Origin: Onthophagus taurus
Taxonomy: Eukaryota; Arthropoda; Insecta; Coleoptera; Scarabaeidae
Direction of reading: 5' to 3'
Assembly: GCF_036711975.1 (NCBI RefSeq)
Contig: NC_091972.1
Coordinates: 6,949,001-7,013,000 of the forward strand
DNA length: 64,000 nt
Below are positions 46,657 through 59,429 of this stretch, piece by piece. Made by a program: the position numbers and the translations under genes. The number at the start of each line of letters is the position of its first letter. Positions within the stretch are counted from its first letter, which is position 1. The notes beneath the pieces were generated by a model. The model ran no database searches and had not been told where the DNA came from. It worked only from the letters and a program-made list of their open reading frames with translations.

Positions 46657-49600
46657 TCAATTGCCTCTTCGTTCTCTTTCATTATGTCGACCTCTTCGGC
46701 TACTTCTGGCATTTAAATCTCTAGATTCTTGGTCATCATTGTCGTTTTCATTATTTGCTTCTGTTACAGTTGTTCTATAATTGAAATGTACCCCATAGTT
46801 ATTTCGACGTCGTACATTTGGTGGTAATTGAGCAGGGGGTATCGGATGTCTATTTCTAGGTGGTTGACCAATAGTACCAGTTAGTAATCCGCGTCCACCA
46901 AATAATGGTGGAGGAGTCGGATTAAAGACGTCTGCAACTGGTGGGACACGATGAGAAATAAAATCATGTAGACTTTCTCCTTGACTTATTTGAACAGTTG
47001 GCGGTGGAAGAAGAATAGATGGTGACCGAGTGCTTGGATAAAATGGATTTATGTTTAACACAGTATTCGAATCTTCACGTACTGTATTTTCGTTTATTGG
47101 TGGAAGTTGAGTTGGAGATAATTGAATCTCTGGATGTACGAAATGATCTTCTCTTGTTGGTAATTCATTTTCTACTGAAAATCTGGAATGGGGTTCTGAA
47201 CGATTTTCAACTTCAAAGGGAGTGTCTTGGCTACGATTTTCAATTGGAGATCTTGAACGTTTTGTTTCTAGTGGAGACGTTGATGGTGAAAGGATATCAA
47301 AATGTCCTGTTTCTGGTAATTCTTTTAAGTGTGGTTCGGAGAGTGTTGGTGTTCCTAAATTTTTCTCAACCGCTCTAAGAGATAAATTCGATGATTTCAT
47401 TGAAATTTCTTCTGGTTTAACTGATACACTTTCGGAAGGTAAATTTGAATCATCTTGAACCATACCTTGTGATATTATATTTGATTTTAAAAGATTTTCA
47501 CTATTATTATCTAATGATGCTCCAACTACTTCTGGAATTTTATCTGATGGCTGCTTTTGATATAAAGGTTTTGAATCATCTAATAAAGTTTCTTCTGATT
47601 TGATTTCTTTTTGCTCTTCTGATACAATCAGCTTAGACCCTAAAGGTAATTTTGATTCACGTAAAGGCAGATTTGTTACTGAATCTTTAGAAGCACTCAA
47701 TTTTGAAGTAGTACTTAATGGAGCTACACTAATTTCTTTTGGTATCTCATTTTGAGATTGGTGTGAAGTTTGTTTTAAATCGTAACCAGTTGTTTGTTGA
47801 AATGAATCTAACATCTGTGAAGTTGTTTCCGGTAAATCTAAATCCCGGAATGGATAATCAATATCAATTTTGGTTGTTTCAATTTCTTCAGGAAACGTAT
47901 CCTGATGTTGTTTGGTTGCAATTACTGATGATTCTGCAACTTCATCAGGTGATTCTGCTATCTGTATTTTTGATTTATCTAATGTTGGTTCTGACTGAAT
48001 CTCCGCTGTTTCAACTGGTTTTACTTCTGATGACAATTTTGGAACAATTAATGGAAGTTCTGTAACGTTTCCTAAAGATGTATTCAGGTGTATTACTTTC
48101 ATTTCTTCCGAAATTTTTGATGGTGACTGTTCTCGTTTTAAAGATTCTGATTCATGTTCTTGTATGTCAGAAATTTTAGTTGGTGACTGTTCCAGTTTTG
48201 GAGGTTGCAAATCTCTTTTCTGTATGTCAGAAATGTTTGTTGGTAAGACCTGAAGCTTTGGAGGTTGTAAGTCATCTTTTTCCACGTCAGAAACTCTTGT
48301 TGCTGATTCTTCCAGTTTTAGAGATTGCGAATCACGTTCTTGTATATCTGATGTTTTTGTTGGTAACTGTTCCAGTTTTGTAATTTCTACATCATCTTTT
48401 TGTATGTCGGAAATGTTTGTTGGTAAAGCCTGAAACTTTGCAGTTTGTAAGTCATCTTTTTCCATGCTAGAAATGTTTGCTGCTGACTCTTCGAGTTTTG
48501 GATATTGCGAACCACGCTCTTGTATGTCAGAAGTTTTTGTTGGAAAATCTTCTAGATTTGTCCTTGGCAAATCGTGTTTCTGTATGTCAGAAGGACTTGT
48601 TGGGTACTCTTCAAGCTTTGGAGGTTCCAAGTCGTGTTTCTGTATGTCTGAAGTTTTTGTTGGTAACTGTTCAAGTTTTGTACTTTCTAAATCATCTTTT
48701 TGTGTATCAAAAACGTTTGTTGGTGACGCCTCAAGCTTTGAAGCTTGTAAGTCATCTTTTTCCATTTCAGAAATTCTTATTGGTAACTCTTCCACTTTTG
48801 GAGATTTCAAATCATCTTCTTGTATGTCAGAAGTTTTAGTTGGAAAATCTTCTAGTTTCGTACTTGGTAAATCATGTTTCTGTGTGTCAGAACGAGTTGT
48901 TGGATACTCCTCAAGCTTTGGAAGTTCCAAGTCGTGTTTCTGTATGTCTGAAGTTTTTGTTGGTAACTGTTCAAGTTTTGTACTTTCTAAATCATCTTTT
49001 TGTGTATCAAAAACGTTTGTTGGTGACGCCTCAAGCTTTGAAGCTTGTAAGTCATCTTTTTCCATTTCAGAAATTCTTGTTGGTAACTCTTCCACTTTTG
49101 GAGATTTTAAATCACCTTCTTGTATGTCAGAAGTTTTAGTTGGAAAATCTTCTAGTTTCGTACTTGGTAAATCATGTTTCTGTGTGTCAGAACGAGTTGT
49201 TGGATACTCCTCAAGTTTTGAAGGTTCCAAGTCAAGTTTCTCTATGTCTGAAGATTCTGTTGGCTTTGTACTTTTTAAATCATCTCTTTGTATGTCAAGA
49301 ATATTCGTTGGTAACGCCTGAAGCTTTGGAGATTGTAAGTCTTGTTTTTCCATTTCAGAAATTCTTGTCGGTGAGTCTTCCACTTTTGGAGATTTCAAAT
49401 CACCTTCTTGTATGTCAGAAGTTTTAGTTGGAAAATCTTCTAGTTTCGTACTTGGTAAATCATGTTTCTGTGTGTCAGAACGAGTTGTTGGATACTCCTC
49501 AACTTTTGAAGGTTCCAAGTCATGTTTCTCTAAGTCTGAAGATTTTGTTGGTGACTGTTCCAGCTTTGTACTTTTTAAATCATCTTTTTGTGTGTCAGGA

Positions 49601-52600
49601 ATATTCGTTGGTAACGCCTGAAGCTTTGGAGATTGTAAGTCTTGTTTTTCCATATCAGAATTTTTTGTTGGTGCCTCTTCCAGTTTTGGAGATTTCAAAT
49701 CACCTTCTTGTATGTCAGAAGTTTTAGTTGGAAAATCTTCTAGATTCGTACTTGGTAAATCATGTTTCTGTGTGTCAGAACGAGTTGTTGGATACTCCTC
49801 AAGTTTTGAAGGTTCCAAGTCATGTTTCTCTAAGTCTGAAGATTTTGTTGGTGACTGTTCCAGCTTTGTGCTTTTTAAATCATCTTTTTGTATGTCAGGA
49901 ATATTCGTTGGTAACGCCTGAAGCTTTGGAGATTGTAAGTCTTGTTTTTCCATATCAGAATTTTTTGTTGGTGCCTCTTCCAGTTTTGGATATTTCAAAT
50001 CACCGTCTTGTATGCCAGAAGGTTTTATTGGCAGATCTTCTGGTTTTATACTTAATGAACCAAGTTTTTGTATATCCGCACTTCTTGTTGGAAAATCTTC
50101 AAGCTTTGCTGTTTTCAAATCTTGCTTTTGTGTACCAGAAGGTATTGTTGGTGACTCTTCCAATTTTGTACTTTCTGTATCATGTTTTTGTGTGTCAGCA
50201 ATTTTTGATGGTAACTCTTCATGCTTTGGAGTTTGCAAATGTTGTTTTTGTGTATCTGAAGTTTTTGTTGGCAAATCTTCTAGTTTCGTACTTGGTAAAT
50301 CATGTTTCTGTGTGTCAGAACGAGTTGTTGGATACTCCTCATGTTTTGAAGGTTCTAAGTCATGTTTTTCTATGTCTGAAGATTTTGTTGGTGACTGTTC
50401 TAGCTTTGTACTTTTTAAATCATCTTTTTGTATGTCAGGAATGTTCGTTGGTAACGCCTGAAGCTTTGTAGTTTGTAAGTCTTGTTTTTTCATATCAAAA
50501 CTTTTTGTTGGTACCTCTTCCAGTTTTGGAGATTTTAAATCACCTTCTTGTATGCCAGAAGTTTTTATTGGCAGATTTTCTGGTTTTGTACTTAATGCAC
50601 CAAGTTTTTGTATATCCGGACTTTTTGTTGGAAACTCTTCAAGATTTGCTGTTTTCAAATCTTGCTTTTGTGTACCAGAAGGTTTTGTTGGTGACTCTTC
50701 CAATTTTATACTTTCTATATCATGTTTTTGTATGTCAGCAATTTTCGATGGTAATTCTTCATGCTTTGGAGATTGCAAATCTTGTTTCTGTTCTTCAGAA
50801 GATTTTGTTGGTAACTCTTCGTCAATTGGAGTTTGCGAATCATGTTTTCGTCCTATAAAAGATTTTGTTGGTATCTTTTTCAGTTTTGGAGTTTTCCCTT
50901 CATTTTTTTGTTTCTTAGAAGATTTCTTTGGTAACGGTTCCGGCATTGGTATTTGTAAACCAGGTTGTTGTAAGTCAATGGATTTTATGGGTAACTCTTC
51001 CGACATTGGAGGCTCTTCTAGTGCAACTAAAGATGTTGGTATCTCTTGTTGTTTAGGAATTTGCAATTCAGATTTTTGCTCAAAAGAAATAACTGTTGGT
51101 ACCTCATTTAATTTAGAAGTTGTTGTTGACAAATTTTCCAATTTTGGAGTTTGCAAATCATGTTTTTCTATATCAGAAGATTTTGTTGGTATTTCTTCTA
51201 TTTTTTCTTCTTTTATTGATGGTAGCTTTTGTGATACATTATCACTTGGTAATTCACCGTACCATTCAGACATTTTTTCTGAGAAAAACGGGTCATGACG
51301 CATTTCAGAAAATATTGTGGATACTTTCTGCTCCGCTTCATCTTGATCCGAAAAAGTACTTAACATACTTTTTTGACCAAGATTTTCTTGAAGATGTGGT
51401 TTTGGAGATTTTATTGGTAACTCTTCTAGTTGCTCTTCTTTTATTGGTGATAATTTCCTTGGTAAAATACCTTTAAATCTACTTTCATTAAGACTATCAA
51501 TTCCTCTGGCATCAATAGGTTTTATTCTATTATACCATTCAGAAACTTTTTCAGCAAAGAATGGATCTCGATCCATGTCAGAAAGAATTCTTGCTACAGT
51601 ATGCAAACTTCGTTTTTCGGTAGTACTTATTAACACAGATGTACTAGAGCTTGAAATATTTTTTTCCGAAGAAGTGGATGCAATTTGATTTCGTTGGATT
51701 GGCTCAACTTGCGCTGGAGTTCCCGTACTATGATGTGCTACTCCTAACGGTTTTGGACTTTCTAAATCAGATTTTTTTAATGACTCTTCAAGTGGTGACT
51801 TCTCGTATAAATCAGAAATGTTTCTCGTGAAGAATGAATCTTGGCCCATTTCATTAAATATTTTATCTTCATCATTTGCATATTCATTACCAACATTTTG
51901 ATGTCGTTGGGTTGGCTCAACTTGCGCTGGAGTTCCCGTACTATGATGTATTAGTCCCAAAGTGTTTGGACTTTCTAAATCAGATTTTTTTTGTGACTCT
52001 TCAAGTGGTGACTTTTCGTACCAATCAGAAATGTTTCTCGTGAAGAATGAATCTTGGCCCATTTCATTAAATATTCTATCTTCATCATCTGCATATTCAT
52101 TATCAATTTGATTTCGTTGGGTTGGGTCGACTTGCGTTGGAGTTCCCGCACTGTGATGTGTTAGTCCTAAAGTTTTTGGACTTTCTAAATCAGATTTTTT
52201 TAATGACTCTTGTGGTGACTTTTCGTGCCAGTCAGAAATGTTTCTTGTGAAGAATGAATCTTGGCCCATTTCATTAAATATTCTATTTTCATCATCTGCA
52301 TATTCGTTGCTACCAGGAATTTGCTCACTAGGACTTTTAAAATTAATATCTTCGTTGCCTTTGCTTATACCCATCTGATTGTTTTGAATTAATTGTTTTA
52401 TAACATCCAAAGGAATTTCTTTTACCCCACCAGCAGCACCAAGCAACTTATCAACCGCAACTTTAGGTGGAATAATCTTTTTCTCGTCAATTTTATATTC
52501 ATCTGTATCAACTTTACCTACACTGAAATATCCAAATTTCTCTTTAATACTATATCCACTTGGTCCACTAAGTTCACTTTGATTATCAACATCAAGGTTT

Positions 52601-53800
52601 GCGCCCGACTTTTCATCAAATAAATATCGAAGATTATCATCTAAATCTAGATTAGATGCACTCAAGAATTCAGGTAGAACAGGCTTAAATTCATAAATGT
52701 TATGATCACTACTATTTTGATCATCATCATCGTTAATGGACGATTCATATTTTCTTCGTTTTCTTGGTATTTCTTCTGCAAATTTTACGTGTGGCGAATG
52801 TGGGTGCCTCTCAAAATAGAGGTTGTGAAGAGATTGCACAGATCCATGAATTCCAGCGTGGGGTTTTGGAAAATAGTCGCCACCGGAAACATGTTTTTCC
52901 CGGACCGTTTTTGATATTCCGGTTATTTTAATTATTTGGACATAAAAATCTGGTGAAATACACATTCTTAATAAAAGGACAGCTGTATGCGCAACCCAGG
53001 CAAAAACACATAATGGAATTGAAATTCGTAAAATCACAATTGCCAAATAAATATTGACAGTTTTTTTAGTCCATGGTACAGAAAAGGCATTCATATCCTG
53101 GTTACATCTAAAATGAAAAATCTTGTATATAAGTAACAAATAAATATTTTATTTTTTACTTTTTCGTATGAAGATAAGGTTCAAATTGATTACAAAATAC
53201 GGTTAAACCATCCAATTGTAATAAAGCTGCAGTTGTGATTACAATAGTCATTATAATTGATACAATAAAAGTTGGAAAAACATGTTTCCACGGTTGGACA
53301 AATCTAAAATATATTGACATAAAAGTAAATATGGAAAATTAAAGTCTTTTAAATTACGAATCGCTTTCTTCTCCAGCTCCTCCGGATCTACTCCAGTAAA
53401 AAAATACCGCCAATATAAAACCGCTTATGAAACTAATCAGCCACACACTAAACGTATACTCACAATAAGAATCTTTACCCCATTTCGTTTCAGATAAACT
53501 GATGCATACATTATGTGGTAATACGTGGTTAACGTCGTAGTGTTTTTCGTGAATACGGAAAAAATATAAATTGGCGTATAAAGGACATTTGTGGTGATAT
53601 CCCAGCAATACAACATAAAATTGGGCGGCATTTACTATTCCACTAATAGCGGCCAAAATTTGTATTACCAAATGAAGAACTAAAAAATTATTGGTGAAAA
53701 ATATTTCTTGAAAAAAATCTTTTTGATTACCTTTCCAAACTATATTCACGTCTTTACTTGGTTTATCAACCATTACATAATAAATTCTATAAACAACCAT
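46657..53800 (-). CDS. Giant tetraspan (TMEM179-like head) protein with long repeat tail; undescribed
   Basis: Three coding exons on the minus strand, 53800-53358, 53303-53160 and 53107-46657, join in frame into about 2345 residues; the last exon alone codes over 2100. The head has four helices at about residues 39-67, 117-136, 157-176 and 213-243. It also has a loop with HHKCPLYANLYF and KWGKDSYCEY, then VFCNQFEPYL. Helix order, the Cys/Trp loop and the third-helix region recall TMEM179, but the match is from memory and moderate. After CVFAWVAHTA comes a cytosolic or luminal tail: an acidic region, three 69-residue repeats with FFTRNISDW(H/Y)EKSP, two degenerate copies, about 48 copies of a 20-residue repeat (consensus KLEExPTKxSDIQKxDLxxP), and a conserved C-terminal domain with PEIQLSPTQLPP and PTPPPLFGGRGLLTG. 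A shorter paralogue lies inverted at 44578-45408. The frame is intact throughout, which argues for a functional protein. Its role is unknown. Confidence 0.8.
48120..51000 (-). repeat. Coding 60-bp tandem repeat with 300-bp higher-order units
   Basis: About 48 units of 60 bp (20 residues), with one short deletion near 49262 that keeps frame. Blocks of five units form a 300-bp higher-order repeat, best seen by comparing 48541-48840 with 48841-49140 and then the blocks starting about 49141, 49429 and 49729. Within a block neighbouring units differ, while equivalent units in successive blocks are nearly identical. Antisense frames stay open only because the unit is a multiple of three. Confidence 0.9.
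51680..52312 (-). repeat. Three coding 69-residue repeats
   Basis: Each copy reads NEYA(D/N)DExxIFNEMGQDSF, then FTRNISD(W/L)(H/Y)EKSP, SDLESP and TGTPxQVxPxQR(N/H)Q. They are nearly identical at DNA level. Two further diverged copies of just the core (MDRDPFFAEKVSEWY and MRHDPFFSEKMSEWY) lie closer to the 20-residue repeats. Confidence 0.85.
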
Positions 53801-54233
53801 TTTTTCGCTCGTTTTGTACTTTCAAACTTGGTGATAAATGTTATGTCATTTAGATTTAGACATTAAATATATGACGGGAATAATTTTTGTTTTTGATTTC
53901 TGGTCACATAAATATAACTGTGTAAGCACGTGTACTGAAAGGAATTCTTCTTTCCTGACTTCATTATAAAGACTAAATGGAACTGGTTCTATTAGTAACA
54001 ATAAATAGAATGATTTTTTTAGTTATTTTTCTATTGCATATAAATACTATACACAAATAATTAGAATTTATTATTACAACATTCAGTGTTTTTTATTTTG
54101 TATTTAAGTTAAATAAATTAGATCGGTACATGCATCTTAATTAGAAATCAAAAATTAATACAACCAAAACAATTTAAATATCTTAAACATTTTTAACTTA
54201 CCTTTATTATTAACAAAAAAATTTAATTTAAAT
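53801..54233 (-). promoter_or_regulatory. Upstream region of the giant repeat gene
   Basis: Only 433 bp separate the start of this gene from the stop codon of the upstream zinc-finger gene on the same strand, so its promoter must be compact or overlap the zinc-finger 3' UTR. The interval is AT-rich, with no clear core element seen. Confidence 0.4.
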
Positions 54234-57200
54234 TTAAGACGGATGTTGGGTACGAACATGTTTATTCCTATCACCTTTTTGTCGAAATTGTCTCCCACAA
54301 ATATCACAAGGATACGGACGTTCATCGGTGTGAATTCTACGATGATTGTTGAGTGCGTCAGCTCGGAAGAATCGCTTTTGACAAATCTAAAAGGATTTTA
54401 TGAGAAGGTTATTATAAAAAGGATTTTATTAAATGATTTAATGAAAAATAAGGAATAGAAGGGATATGATCTTATTTTTTCTTACATCACAACCATATCT
54501 ACGATCATTTGTGTGGATTAAACGGTGCTGATAATAAACGGAACCGGTTAGGAAACATTTATCACAGACGGAACATTTAAAAGGACGTTCTCGGGTGTGG
54601 ACTTTTCTAATGTGATCTTTTAAATCTGGTCGGATCGTATAACGAGCTTCGCAACCTTCGTGGGGACATGCAAAAGGTTTTATACCTAAAAGGAAACATA
54701 AAAAGATTTTCATAAAAAAAAATTATATATTACCTTGATGAAATCTCATATGTTGCCATAAATGGGAAGTTTGTGAATAACATCTTTTACAAATTTCACA
54801 AACGTACGGTTTTAAACTTTGATGAGCTCTACTATGGATTAATAAAGCTTTTGCACTATGAACAACCTTAAAAAAATAATTTAATTATATTACAATATGA
54901 AATAAATGTAAATTTTTATGTGGTTAATATTTTTCTTCAAACGTTGGAATGACAGAATATTAATAGAGTAATTAATTGAGAAATCACAAATTTCGTTAAA
55001 CAACTAGCACTTGTTTTTGACTATTTACTTTATCCTAAAAGTCATACAAAACGTGTTTATGAATAATTTTATTCATACATAGAAAAAATAATAAAATATC
55101 ACTATGAAGTGTTATAGCCAGGCTGAGGCTCATCACCGACTATACAAAGAGCTATGTAGAAGATGCACCTTGCTTTTGAAAGCTAACCAAGCTTTCAAGA
55201 AAAAAAAAAGAGACAAAATTGCAGAAAAACGGAAAGCGAGAAAGAAATGGCAAACCAATAGAACTCCTAGTGATAAAACTAAATTAAATAAAATAACAGC
55301 CGAATTAAGAGCATTAACAGATAGCCATAAACAATGTAATATTCAAAATTACTTAAAAGATCTTACTGACGATGCCAGTACTGATTATTCTTTGTGGAAG
55401 CCAAGAAGGAAGGTTAAAATTCCAAAAACACATACACCTCCAATTCGAAATAGTAATGGAAATTGGGCTAAGAGCAATCCAGAAAAAGTTAATTTGTTTG
55501 CTGAACATCTGAACAACTATGTTAAATAGTGTTCCAGCGTAATTCAAAGTGATCAGCAGTATAATATACTATGTGTAAGAATGAAAGAACTGTATTATGA
55601 AATACAAAAACTTAATATAAAGAAATCAGTAGACTATGACCAATTAATGGAGAAACATTGAAACACCTACCAAAACGGGCGATTACAAAATTATGACACA
55701 TAATTAATGCTGCTTTTAAACCGAAATACTTCCCAAATATATGGAAAGAAAAAGTTTTCAGCAATGAGAAAGCAAATCAATAAAATTAAAACGGACCTGC
55801 AATCAAGGGCAGCAACGTAATTTGCTAGAAATGGGACAAGACTAGGATCAACAAGACAAATCTTTCCGATATCTCGATAGGACTACACGGACGAGAAAGA
55901 ACTTTCCGGAGAAACGGAATGGATTAGACTAAAACATAATCCAAAATAGAAGCTTCTTTTAGTGGCGTATACAAGTAATTTCGTGATGTTATAAATGCAA
56001 TGAGACATATAAACGCATAATTAACAAAGTATAGAAATTAAAAACTATTTGAATACTAAGTTTAACGTTTGAAGAAAAAATTAAATTAAAAATTCATACT
56101 TGTCCACATTCTTCACATTTAAACTTAGCGGGCTAAGTGTAAGAATGAAAGAACTGTATTATGAAATACAAAAACTTAATATAAAGAAATCAGTAGACTA
56201 TGACCAATTAATGGAGAAACATTGAAACACCTACCAAAACGGGCGATTACTAAATTATTACACATAATTAATGCTGCTTTTAAACCGAAATACTTCCCAA
56301 GTATATGGAAAGAAAAAGTTTTCAACAATGAGAAAGCAAATCAATAAAATTAAAACGGACCTGCAATCAAGGGCAGCAACGTAATTTGCTAGAAATGGGA
56401 CAAGACTAGGATCAACAAGACAAATCTTTCCGGTATCTCGATAGGACTACACGGACGAGAAAGAACTTTCCAGAGAAACGGAATGGATTAGACTAAAACA
56501 TAATCCAAAATAGAAGCTTCTTTTAGTGGCGTATACAAGTAATTTCGTGATGTTATAAATGCAATGAGACATATAAACGCATAATTAACAAAGTATAGAA
56601 ATTAAAAACTATTTGAATACTAAGTTTAACGTTTGAAGAAAAAATTAAATTAAAAATTCATACTTGTCCACATTCTTCACATTTAAACTTAGCGGGATGT
56701 TCCAATTCTCTATGATTCTCCAAATCAGCAATACTATTCCAAACGGTTACGCAACGTTCACATTGATATTTATACCCATCATCAACAACAGCATTCAAAC
56801 GTTTATTTTTACTTATTTGCCTGGAACATTTCCGTTTCCGGCCGCGTCGTTTCTTTTCATTTTCGCCACCGTTCCCATCCGATTTACTGAATCCACTCGA
56901 TTCGCTGCATATTTCCGATTTAATAACAATATCGCTATTGTCATCGCCATTTTCTTTGTTACTACTACTTTGATTACCATCATCGTTTTCTTTGTCCTCT
57001 TCTTCGGTGTTCATCGAAAACAATACGTCTTCGATTAATTTAACGATTGCTTCTTTGTTCTTATCTTTAGTTAACGAAACGTAAACTTTTGGCGTATAAT
57101 GTTTCTTTTTATATTTATGGGTATAAAGAATTTCGTGTGACTTAAATGTACGATCGCAATATTCGCAATACGTTAATTTTGGGAGATAGAACAAATTCGC

Positions 57201-58375
57201 TTGGTCCGTACACTTTGTTAACCAATGCTTTGAAGCGAAAACGTACGAATCAAAAGTTTCGCAACATGTTATGCATTCGTAATTAACATCGGTGGTGTGT
57301 TGTTTTTGGTGAGCTAATAACCATCTTTTATCGGCGTAAGTTCGGTTGCAATATTCACATTGTAATAATTGTTCGGTTAAGAATTTTTGAACGTTTTTAT
57401 TCGATGGTGTATCTTTTTCTTGAAACCCACCACTTTGCTCTAATAAATCGGGTGCTACTGTTGATACATTTTTAATTTCGTCGTTTAAAGCTTTGCAATC
57501 TTCGTTGTCATCATCAGTTTTATCGACACCGTTTTTATTGATATGTAAATTTTCTGCACAATTTTCTACGTGTTTATTAGCTGATGCTGGTGTGGCAAAA
57601 ACTTGATAACAATTTTCGCATTTCCAAACTGTAACATCGCTTCTATAAAACTTTGAAATATCACCTGCTTTTTTACAATGATTTTCTTTATGTATTCTTA
57701 AACGATTCTCACTAACAAACTGTTTGTTACAATGTTCACATACATTAATATTTGTTTCATCATGACTTGTCTGATGACGTTCTAAATTATTTTTACTTAC
57801 AAACTGTTTTCCACACGTTGAACAATCAAATTTCATTCTCATCCCTTTATCGATATCTTTTATATCAACATTCGGTTTTAAGACAACTTTTTCAGCGTTA
57901 AATTCGCACTGGTGTCTTTGATATTGATATTTCGTTGGGAAATTCGTGTCGCAATTCTGGCAAGCTATCATAGTTGGAATATTAGGTATCTTAGATTCCC
58001 TTTTCTGATTATGCTGAGAATTAACTGTAGGTTTACAATCCATTGAGTCAGTTTCGGATAGTACATTTTCATCCAAGCTTCCGATTTTAATCACTCTTAT
58101 CGAAGAATTATCAACATTTACCATTGGGAGTTTAAAATGTAATTTTTCACTTTGAAAATGAGAATTCGGTGATACATCCGGACTTACCGGCGTTTTCATG
58201 ATGCATTCTTGTGACATATTGTCGATTTCGTACTCTAGAGTACTCACCGTTGTATCAGGGACCATTTGATGAACGTTTATAAAAGATAAATCACTTGCGT
58301 TCATCTTCAATGCAACTAGATGATCCGAATTGGGCTCAACGATCACATTTGCTATGCTTCCTGGTTCATAGAGAT
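54234..58375 (-). CDS. C2H2 zinc-finger protein with about 14 fingers
   Basis: Visible coding exons on the minus strand are 58375-56664, 54866-54734, 54685-54486 and 54386-54234, all in frame, giving about 732 residues from the acceptor at 58375. About nine fingers, several atypical or with long spacers, lie in the big exon (for example [19 protein letters not shown]), together with a basic [10 protein letters not shown] nuclear signal and an acidic Ser/Asn stretch. The 3' exons encode five closely spaced fingers ending [20 protein letters not shown]. It is probably a nuclear DNA-binding regulator; the orthologue was not identified. The frame is open at the acceptor ([15 protein letters not shown]), so translation starts either at Met 58346 or in an upstream exon. 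A candidate is ATGG at 59279-59276, which would give MDLYEPG. The 1.8 kb intron before the 3' exons contains a jockey LINE and a 564-bp tandem duplication. Confidence 0.85.
55104..55760 (+). mobile_element. Jockey-like LINE fragment in the zinc-finger gene intron
   Basis: A 141-codon plus-strand frame includes [40 protein letters not shown] and [20 protein letters not shown], followed by a broken [15 protein letters not shown] stretch. This is the linker between endonuclease and reverse transcriptase of jockey elements and the start of the palm. The copy is truncated at both ends. It is not a host gene. Confidence 0.7.
55574..56696. repeat. 564-bp tandem duplication reaching into a zinc-finger exon
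   Basis: Copy 1 (55574-56132) and copy 2 (56138-56696) begin with TGTAAGAATGAAAGAACTGT and end with TTTAAACTTAGCGGG, at about 99% identity. Copy 2 covers the splice donor at 56663 and the last 33 coding bases of the large exon, so copy 1 carries a spare copy of that donor inside the intron. The 5' part of each copy is LINE sequence. Confidence 0.9.
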
Positions 58376-59429
58376 CTGGAAAATGATCACGTAGAATACC
58401 ACGAAATTATTTATAATAACAAATTTTATTTTTTTTGGTAACTAGGTAATCCAGATTGTCGTTGCTATGCTGACAAAAACTAACCAAAAATGTTGACATT
58501 TTAAGTTAATATGTGATGTTGACATTTTAGGTTACCTTTCAAAGAAATGTATAAATCAAAAGATTTTTCTTCAACAGTAAAATACGTGTACATTTTCGCA
58601 AATTTCTTTTTCTACTCCAAAATGAAATTCCCCGCAGTGAATAAGCAAATTTAATGCTTACGAATATGGCACTAAAATTTTTAAACGATGACCGAACAGA
58701 GTGGAGTTCCACGAAATACCAACTTAAAGTAACCTAAAAATATAAAATCACTACCTTTACTTAAATTAATTAACATTCTCTTTATAAATAAAACAAGACT
58801 TATGTATCATAAAAAGATACATAAAAAACATTAATTGTTATTAAAATTTTATTTAAAATAATCAAATAGTTAAAGTGAAAATTTTAGGTTAAGTATAGAT
58901 ACCTGCAAAGTGAGATTAGAATGTATCTTTAACAATAAAAATTTTATTGAAATTAATGTTGAAAGGTTACATAATAAATAAATATTTCTTCATATTCATA
59001 ACGAATTTTCTTTTTAAATAAATAAAATCTTCCTATAAAGGCAATATTTTAATTTAACCTAACCAACCTGAAGTTGACTCGAGTTGACTCAAAAATACCA
59101 ACCTAAATCATCAAAATCATAAAATGCAAGCTTAAATTAATACAATGGGGTCATACACGATTTTTTTTTTATTATATTTTCTGAAAGTTTATATAAAAAT
59201 ATAGTTACCGTTATTTTTTTTTTTTTTATTTTCGAACAAAGTCATTGTTAAAAAAATTATTGAAAATTTATATACCCATTTGCGCTTTTAAAATTCCCGC
59301 GTTGATGACGTACGATTCTCACTTTTGCGTCCCCTGCTCCCCGCTCAAATGCGAGAAAGAGATGAACGTCATTTAGGTTGTATTGAAAAGAGATAGAGTG
59401 TTTGTAGGTTATGTTTATTATGTTTTGTT
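58376..59429. other. Upstream of the zinc-finger exon; probable 5' intron
   Basis: AT-rich. Composition becomes GC-richer at 59280-59400, where the minus strand would read into ATGG followed by GTATAT at 59279-59274. This is a possible first coding exon for the zinc-finger gene with its promoter just beyond. Confidence 0.3.

Noticed and set aside
48180-50858. Several long plus-strand open frames antisense to the giant gene
   Set aside because: They follow from a 60-bp unit with no antisense stop in some frames. They all repeat the same Ser/Cys/Val-rich pattern, and the minus strand has the continuous frame and introns.
48120-51000. Regular spacing that could suggest a CRISPR-like array
   Set aside because: Units are contiguous with no unique spacers, the array is coding, and the genome is eukaryotic.
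46657-53107. The repeat exon as a separate single-exon gene starting at 53139
   Set aside because: The frame continues through a good acceptor at 53107 to two upstream exons that complete a four-helix head.
55104-55529. 141-codon plus-strand frame as a host gene
   Set aside because: Its sequence is a jockey LINE linker and palm, lying in an intron of the zinc-finger gene.
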